Source of the DNA: JAJTGZ01 sp964403525
GTDB lineage: Bacteria; Planctomycetota; Phycisphaerae; Phycisphaerales; UBA1924
Length of the DNA: 64,000 nt
Assembly (NCBI GenBank): GCA_964403525.1
Contig: CAYOGE010000004.1
Span: 1 to 64,000, forward strand
Direction of reading: 5' to 3'
Shown here: piece after piece, positions 58,950 through 64,000 of the stretch
Position numbering within the stretch: position 1 is the first letter of the stretch
Layout: the number at the start of each line of letters is the position of its first letter
Notes under the pieces: generated by a model
Seen by the model: the letters and a program-made list of their open reading frames with translations, nothing else
Databases searched by the model: none
Told to the model about the DNA's origin: nothing
Program-made: the position numbers and the translations under genes

Positions 58950-59009
58950 GGTTGCTCCTGCGAATCCGCCCCGGCGCAGTTACGCGCCGCGGCGGTGAAT
59001 GAACACTCG

Positions 59010-60761
59010 TTAGAAACCCATCCCGCCCATGCCGCCCATGCCGCCCATGCCACCCATCCCCGGCATGCCGCCACCGCCGCCGTGGCCGTGGTCATGGCCG
59101 TGATCGCCCTTGTCGGCGGGCACATCGGTGATGACACAATCAGACAGCAGCAGGATCGTGGCGACGCTCGCGGCGTTCTGCAGCGCAGCGCGGTCCACCT
59201 TCGTCGGCGTGAGCACGCCCATCTTGAGCATGTCACCGAAGGTGCCGGTGAGGGCGTTGTATCCGAACGACGCCCCGCCCTTCCCCTCGCCGCCCTCGGC
59301 GACCTTGGCGACGATCACCGTGCCACGCTCGCCCGCGTTCTCGGCGATGGTCGCTGTGGGAACCGCCAGCGCGAGGTAGACGGCGTTCATGCCGGCGGCG
59401 ACGTCGTACTTCGCCTGACCGACGTCGTCGGCGGTGACGTCTTCCTTCTTGCTGTATACGGCCTTCCACTCGGGGAGCTTCTCGATCGCCGCGCGTGCAC
59501 GGATGAAGCTGGTGCCACCGCCGGGGACGACGCCCTCGGCGACGGCTGCACGCGTCGCGTGCAGCGCATCCTCGACGCGGGCCTTCTTCTCCTTCAACTC
59601 GGCCTCGCTGGCGGCACCGACCTTGATCTGCGCAACGCCGCCGGTGAGCTTGGCGAGACGCTCCTGGAGCTTCTCGCGGTCGTAGTCGCTGGTGGTCACC
59701 TCGACCTCGCGGCGGATCTGCTCGACGCGCCCCTGGATGGCCTTGGTCGAGCCCGCGCCCTCGATCACCGTGGTGTTGTCGTTGTCGATCTCGATCTTCT
59801 TGGCCATGCCCAGGTGCGAGAGCTCGACCTTCTCGAGCTCCATGCCCACGTCCTTCATGATCGGCGTCGCGCCGGTCAGAACGGCCAGGTCCTCGAGCAT
59901 CGCCTTGCGCCGGTCGCCGTAGCCGGGTGCCTTGACGGCGCACACCTGCAGCGTGCCGCGCAGCTTGTTGATCACCAGCGTCGCGAGGGCCTCGCCCGTC
60001 ACGTCCTCGGCGATGATCAGCAGCGGCTTCTTGGCGGCCATCACCTTCTCAAGCACCGGCACGAGCTTCTGCACGCTGTCGATCTTGTCCTCGTGAACGA
60101 GCACGAAGCACTTCTCGAGCACGCAGAGCATCTTCTCAACGTCGGTGACGAAGTTGGGGCTCAGCATCCCGCGGTCAAACTGCATGCCCTCGACCACGAC
60201 GATCTCGGTGTCGCGGCTCTTGCCCTCTTCGACCGTGATCACGCCGTCCTTGCCGACCTTGCTGAACGCGTCGGCCATCATCGCGCCGATCTCGGCGTCG
60301 TTGTTGGCGCTGATGCTGGCAACGTTCTGGATGTCCTTGGCGCCGTCAACCTTGACGCTGATCTTGCTGATCTGCTCGGCGGCGGCCTCGACGGCCCGCT
60401 TCATGCCACGCACAAGGGCGTTGGCGTCTACGCCCGCGGTGATCTGCTTGTAGCCTTCCTTGAAGAGCGCCTCGGCCAGAACCGTCGCGGTCGTGGTGCC
60501 GTCGCCCGCGTCGTCGCTGGTCTTGCTCGCGGCCTGCTTGACCAGCTGAGCGCCCATGTTCTCAACCGGGTCAGAGAGCTCGATCTCCTCCGCGACGCTC
60601 ACCCCGTCCTTGGTGACGGTCGGTCCGCCCCATGACTTGTCGAGCACGGCGTTCCGGCCGCGTGGGCCGAGGGTGGCCTTCACTGCCCGGGCGAGCTTTT
60701 CAACACCGGCAAGGAGGGACGAACGGGCGTCGACATCGAATGCGAGGTTCTTGGCGGCCAT
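59010..60761 (-). CDS. groEL: Chaperonin GroEL, paralogue 2 (with GGM-rich tail)
   Basis: The product is 583 aa from the ATG at 60761; GGAG is 9 nt upstream, and a TTG at 60776 would swallow it. It has VKATLGPRGRNAVLDKSWGG, GDGTTTATVL and the ATP-site Asp. The last 35 residues are His/Asp then GGM repeats (GGMGGMGGMGF), the classic GroEL tail that GroEL1 lacks. The two paralogues share the same residues at the ATP site but differ along the apical domain. It is transcribed first in the minus-strand cluster, alone from the 340-bp gap upstream. Confidence 0.96.
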   Translation of the reverse strand: MAAKNLAFDVDARSSLLAGVEKLARAVKATLGPRGRNAVLDKSWGGPTVTKDGVSVAEEIELSDPVENMGAQLVKQAASKTSDDAGDGTTTATVLAEALFKEGYKQITAGVDANALVRGMKRAVEAAAEQISKISVKVDGAKDIQNVASISANNDAEIGAMMADAFSKVGKDGVITVEEGKSRDTEIVVVEGMQFDRGMLSPNFVTDVEKMLCVLEKCFVLVHEDKIDSVQKLVPVLEKVMAAKKPLLIIAEDVTGEALATLVINKLRGTLQVCAVKAPGYGDRRKAMLEDLAVLTGATPIMKDVGMELEKVELSHLGMAKKIEIDNDNTTVIEGAGSTKAIQGRVEQIRREVEVTTSDYDREKLQERLAKLTGGVAQIKVGAASEAELKEKKARVEDALHATRAAVAEGVVPGGGTSFIRARAAIEKLPEWKAVYSKKEDVTADDVGQAKYDVAAGMNAVYLALAVPTATIAENAGERGTVIVAKVAEGGEGKGGASFGYNALTGTFGDMLKMGVLTPTKVDRAALQNAASVATILLLSDCVITDVPADKGDHGHDHGHGGGGGMPGMGGMGGMGGMGGMGF

Positions 60762-61101
60762 TGAGGGGGTCTCCAAAGCGGTCTGGGGGTTGATTCAGGT
60801 TCGTGGTCTGGCCCCACCGGGCATCATCGCGCATCGGTGGACGTGGAGCCAAAGGCAACCACCGTGCCGCCTCGGGTCTGGAGCCGCTCCCCCCGTTTCC
60901 GGCTGTCAGGGGGGTGCCCGGCCGCCCGTGGTGGGCACCGGTTACTGCCTGCCAACAACCAGACGCCGCGCCGCCCTGTCAGTTTGGCAGTTTCCGGACC
61001 GCGACAGTCCCGAGGTGATTGGTCAGCCCTTCCGGATACCAACCATCGCCGACAGCGGCTATCCTCGTCCTGAACCCCACCCGGACGGAGCCGATCGCGC
61101 C
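60762..61101. other. 340-bp divergent gap between groEL2 and nuoA
   Basis: No gene. I see an inverted repeat CTGCCAA ... TTGGCAG (about 60950-60990) and a TATCCT (61060-61065) that could be a nuoA -10. No CIRCE element (TTAGCACTC-N9-GAGTGCTAA) is present here or before groES. Confidence 0.5.
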
Positions 61102-61518
61102 ATGACGTTTACCACCCCCTGCGTCCAGACACTCGCCGATTCGACCTCAGTCGGCTATTTGCCGATCCTGCTGCTGCTGCTGGCGTCGATCGGGTTTGTC
61201 GCCGGGAACCTGGTGATCACCAAAGTTCTCGGTCCTAACCGGCACGGCGCGGTGAAGGACATGACGTACGAGTCGGGCATGAACCCGTTCGGCTCGGCCC
61301 GCAAGAGGTTCAACGTCCGCTTTTACCTGATCGCGATGGTGTTCCTGGTGTTCGACATCGAGATCATCTTCCTCTACCCGTGGGCCGTGACGTTCCGCAA
61401 CCTGAACATGGATGTGACCGACGGCGGAGTATGGCTGGGGCGCATCCTCTTCTTCCTGTTCACGTCCGTGGTCGCGTATATCTACGGCTACCGCAAGGGC
61501 GTTTTCCGCTTCGATTAA
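61102..61518 (+). CDS. nuoA: NADH-quinone oxidoreductase subunit A
   Basis: The product is 138 aa from the ATG at 61102; an open frame reaches back to 60556 but runs through the groEL2 antisense. It has three membrane helices. The conserved YESGMNPFGSARKRFNVRFYLIAMVFLVFDIE block of NuoA is intact, with the Cys of the usual YECG replaced by Ser. NuoA is part of the membrane arm of complex I. In most genomes it opens a nuo operon, but here no nuoB follows and the next gene is an EAL protein, so it is an orphan copy within this window. Confidence 0.92.
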   Translation: MTFTTPCVQTLADSTSVGYLPILLLLLASIGFVAGNLVITKVLGPNRHGAVKDMTYESGMNPFGSARKRFNVRFYLIAMVFLVFDIEIIFLYPWAVTFRNLNMDVTDGGVWLGRILFFLFTSVVAYIYGYRKGVFRFD

Positions 61519-61730
61519 GCGGCCGCGGAGGGCATCGGCTGGGCCGCCGCAGCTCCGTCGGGCGCGGGCACCGGCGCGATAACCGGCGACACAGACCGAA
61601 CCAACACCCCAACCCGCGCCGGCGTGCGGCCGCCGTCGCGGGCATGTCCCGCCCGGTGCAGGCGGCGCGCCGTTCGGTCGATTCACAGCCCGTGCCCCCA
61701 CCGCTCCGGCTGGGCCACGAGTGAGTCGCC

Positions 61731-63539
61731 ATGAACGCAGACCCGAAGAAAAACGGCCCGTTGCCCGATCCGTCGTTCCTCGATGCGCTGATCGCCGATC
61801 ACGCCGTCAGCACGGTGTTCCAGCCGATCGTGTGCGTGGAGAACGCCGAGGTCAGCGGCTTTGAATCGCTCGCCCGGCCGAACAAAGGCACGGGCGTGCC
61901 GCACGTGGGCGCCATGTTCGACATGGCCGAGCGCGACGGCCGACTGTGGGACCTCGAAGAGGTCACGCGGGCGTCGTCGTTCGAGTCCGCCGGTGACTTC
62001 CCCAACGGCGTGCTGCTGTTTACCAACTCAACGCCCGACGTCTTCACCGACCCGCGCTTCCCCGAGCGCATGAAGGCCATCGTCGAAGCCGTGCCCGGGC
62101 TCACGCCCTCGCGCATCGTTCTCGAGATCACCGAGCGTGCCGGCGGCGAGAACCTCGAGGAGGTCGCCCTTCAGGTGCAGAAGCTCAAGCAGCTCGGCTT
62201 CCAGATCGCGATCGACGACGTCGGCGCCGGCACCAGCGGGCTGACGCGCATCATGATGCTCCGCCCGCACTGGATCAAGCTCGACCGCGAGCTCGTCAGC
62301 GACATCGACCGCAACCGCTACAAGCTCAACCTCATCCGGTTCATGGTCCACTTCGCCCGGCTCTCGGGCGTCAACGTCATCGCCGAAGGGATTGAGCGCC
62401 GCGAAGAGCTCGCAGCGTTGATCAGCCTTGGCGTGCGCTACGTGCAGGGGTTCCTCATCGCCAAGCCCAACGCGGCCTACCAGACCGTGGAGCCCGGGCT
62501 CGCGTCGTGGATGCGCGCACGCTGGCAGGAGAGTGAGCAGAGCCGCGGCGACGACCCGCGCCGCTCAACGCTCGCCTCGCTCTGCCAGCCTGTTGAATCA
62601 ACACAGATGACCACGCCCCTGGGCGAGCTCGCGCTCTCGATGCTCCGCAACCCCGACGCGCTGGGCGTCGCCGTGCTCGACGGCACGCGCCTGGTCGGCT
62701 GGTGCGGGCGCGACCACATGCTCAACGCGGCGCGCTCGGCCGACCCTCGCATGCAGATCGGCTTCATCAGCTCCGCCGACCTCGGCACGCTCCCCCCCAC
62801 CGCCACGATCGGCGAGGGGCTCGAGCTGGTGTCGTCGCGCCAGGACCAGTACCTCTCGGACCCGCTCATCGTCGCCGAGCACGACGAGATCGTCGGCATC
62901 GTCACGATGCGCCGCCTGCTGGCCGCCACGGTCGGTGAGACGCGCCTGTGGGGAGGTTCGACAGCCGGCCTGACCGGGCTGCCGGGCAAGATCGCCAGCG
63001 AGAAGCGCGTCAAGCAGCTCATCGCTGCGCGCACGCCGAAAGTCAACGCCGCGTTCATCGATATCCGCGCCTTCAGCCAGTACAACGCCTGCTTCGGCTA
63101 CGACATGGGTGACAGGCTCATCCAGGACGTGGGCGCACTGCTGCGGACACACCTTGCCGCGGGCGACGACCAGGCGTTCATCGCGCACCTGGGCGACGAC
63201 CGATTCCTGGCGACCGGTTCATCCGACACGCTCGCCGAGCGGGTGACGGCGCTCGTTGAGACGTTCGACCACTCGATCGCGACCGCACCTCCCTGGATGA
63301 TCCCCTCCGCCGCGTGCGCCCTCCCTGAGCGATCGGAGGAGGACACCGCCCTGCTCAACCGAGTCGGGCTCCGCGTGCTGCTGATCCCCGAGCCCTTCAC
63401 CAGCATCGCCTCGTTCCGGGAGTTGCTCGAGCGGGAGGCCGCCTTCCGGCTCTCCACACGCGATCAGGAGGTGCACGCCACCTCACGCTCGCTCATCATC
63501 TCCGACAAGGAGGCCGGCGGCCATCGTTCTGCCGCCTGA
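61731..63539 (+). CDS. EAL domain protein with CBS-like middle and degenerate GGDEF domain
   Basis: The product is 602 aa with no membrane segment. The EAL domain (residues about 20-255) has GFESLAR, EITERAG, AIDDVGAGTSGL, IKLDRELV and VIAEGIERR, so most catalytic residues are kept and c-di-GMP phosphodiesterase activity is likely. Residues about 285-395 (LGVAVLDGTRLVGWCGRD, QYLSDPLIVAEHDEIVGIVTM) resemble a CBS pair. The GGDEF-like end keeps FGYDMGDRLIQDVGALLR, but the signature reads LGDDRF, so cyclase activity is unlikely. The order EAL-CBS-GGDEF is known in other bacteria. The start has only a weak ribosome site. Confidence 0.87.
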   Translation: MNADPKKNGPLPDPSFLDALIADHAVSTVFQPIVCVENAEVSGFESLARPNKGTGVPHVGAMFDMAERDGRLWDLEEVTRASSFESAGDFPNGVLLFTNSTPDVFTDPRFPERMKAIVEAVPGLTPSRIVLEITERAGGENLEEVALQVQKLKQLGFQIAIDDVGAGTSGLTRIMMLRPHWIKLDRELVSDIDRNRYKLNLIRFMVHFARLSGVNVIAEGIERREELAALISLGVRYVQGFLIAKPNAAYQTVEPGLASWMRARWQESEQSRGDDPRRSTLASLCQPVESTQMTTPLGELALSMLRNPDALGVAVLDGTRLVGWCGRDHMLNAARSADPRMQIGFISSADLGTLPPTATIGEGLELVSSRQDQYLSDPLIVAEHDEIVGIVTMRRLLAATVGETRLWGGSTAGLTGLPGKIASEKRVKQLIAARTPKVNAAFIDIRAFSQYNACFGYDMGDRLIQDVGALLRTHLAAGDDQAFIAHLGDDRFLATGSSDTLAERVTALVETFDHSIATAPPWMIPSAACALPERSEEDTALLNRVGLRVLLIPEPFTSIASFRELLEREAAFRLSTRDQEVHATSRSLIISDKEAGGHRSAA

Positions 63540-63549
63540 GCCGGCCCCC

Positions 63550-63555
63550 TAAGCT
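63550..63555 (+). promoter_or_regulatory. -10 box TAAGCT, leaderless-type
   Basis: TAAGCT lies 6 nt before the ATG at 63562, in the 22-bp gap after the EAL gene. Confidence 0.45.
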
Positions 63556-63561
63556 CGCCTG

Positions 63562-64000
63562 ATGTTCCAGCAGGCGAGCGGCAAGCCAACCCCTCCGACA
63601 AGCGCGAGTGCCGGCACACGCCTGGCAGCCGCGTTTGTTTCGATCGTGCTTCTGGCCGTTCTTGTGCTCGCGGCGACGCTCCATGCCGACCCGGCCGGGC
63701 AAGGCACCCACGAGCAGATCGGCCTCCCCCCTTGCGGTTTCGCCCTGGCCACCGGGAAGCCCTGCCCGACCTGCGGAATGACGACGGCGTTCACCCACGC
63801 CGCTCACGCCGACTACCGGCGGTCCCTGGCGACCCAGCCCGGCGGGCTTATCGCATCCCTAGGGGTGTCCGCCTTCCTCTGGCCCTGCCTGCACACGGCG
63901 GTGACCGGCTCCCGATCGCTCGAACTTTGTGGTAAACTCCTGACCCCAAAGGCTTTATGGATCGCCGGGGGTGTATGGATCGGCTCGTGGGTGTACACGT
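63562..64000 (+). CDS. DUF2752 domain-containing membrane protein (3' end outside window)
   Basis: The frame is open for 146 codons to the window edge. After a polar start (MFQQASGKPTPPTSASAGT) there is a membrane helix (LAAAFVSIVLLAVLVLAATL), then the DUF2752 signature PCGFALATGKPCPTCGMTTAF with its paired cysteines, and two further hydrophobic segments. DUF2752 proteins are small membrane proteins of unknown role. The 22-bp gap before the ATG has no Shine-Dalgarno but carries TAAGCT at the leaderless distance. Confidence 0.85.
   Translation, partial: MFQQASGKPTPPTSASAGTRLAAAFVSIVLLAVLVLAATLHADPAGQGTHEQIGLPPCGFALATGKPCPTCGMTTAFTHAAHADYRRSLATQPGGLIASLGVSAFLWPCLHTAVTGSRSLELCGKLLTPKALWIAGGVWIGSWVYT

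Noticed and set aside
58677..60635. A 652-codon open frame on the plus strand across groEL2
   Set aside because: It is antisense to a clear groEL with all family motifs. Long antisense frames are expected in GC-rich DNA with strong third-position bias. Its translation is Leu/Val/Ala/Asp/Gly-rich without any domain.

Overview
The window is about 64 kb of a GC-rich bacterial chromosome. It most likely comes from a planctomycete of the Phycisphaerae/Phycisphaerales. The best support is two secreted proteins that end in a paired NNDFIV(Y/F)ID...FF...GC module, the GC-type dockerin-like anchor known from that group. Several type II-style pseudopilins, two GroELs, and GldG/DUF4340 proteins fit the same assignment. 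Most genes are ordinary housekeeping or envelope genes. There is no prophage, CRISPR array or plasmid machinery, and one tRNA (Leu, CAG).

Layout. 1-5.9 kb: end of a GldF-GldG type ABC transporter fusion, a DUF4340 protein and a secreted C39-like dockerin protein. 5.9-12.4 kb: MFS exporter, acetyltransferase, prolyl oligopeptidase, a small conserved protein and an FG-GAP dockerin protein. 12.5-21 kb (mostly minus): ABC ATPase with a large membrane partner, M20 dipeptidase, a pseudopilin with a membrane partner, and an EEP-family phosphatase/nuclease. 21-30 kb (plus): ispH, rlmN, prfC, a TagO/WecA-like transferase overlapping an O-antigen-ligase-like protein, and adenylate kinase. 30-37 kb (minus): DinB-like protein, ThiF/MoeB-like enzyme, RNase HII-like protein, tRNA-Leu, MuiA-family protein and recA. 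37-46 kb: carboxyltransferase, hybrid histidine kinase, biotin ligase, HU, SpoIIE-type phosphatase, pseudopilin and RidA. 46-52 kb: a REP-flanked RAYT transposase, M29 aminopeptidase, transaldolase, acyl-CoA synthetase, a SPOR lipoprotein and a HEAT-like secreted protein. 52-61 kb (minus): acpS, fmdB, grpE, dnaJ, groEL1, groES, DedA, a secreted PepSY-like protein and groEL2. 61-64 kb: orphan nuoA, an EAL/GGDEF protein, and a DUF2752 protein cut by the window edge.

The most striking signal is in the chaperone cluster. Two one-gene cassettes sit in its intergenic gaps. One is a GxxExxY protein between dnaJ and groEL1, bounded by a perfect 29-bp inverted repeat. The other is a four-helix-bundle (23S rRNA IVP-type) protein between groEL1 and groES, bounded by a 26/27-bp inverted repeat. 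Both lie in the host reading direction. A third IR-bounded one-gene unit, the RAYT with REP palindromes, lies 8 kb away. Together they look like three unrelated families of single-gene, repeat-bounded mobile cassettes.

A second general signal is transcriptional. Twelve genes have a TAnnnT box (usually TAnnCT) 5-9 nt before an ATG, GTG or TTG start, and nearly all lack a Shine-Dalgarno. This implies leaderless mRNAs. The same box, with a -35 element 16-17 bp away, precedes tRNA-Leu and recA. In recA a dyad centred on the -35 looks like an SOS operator.
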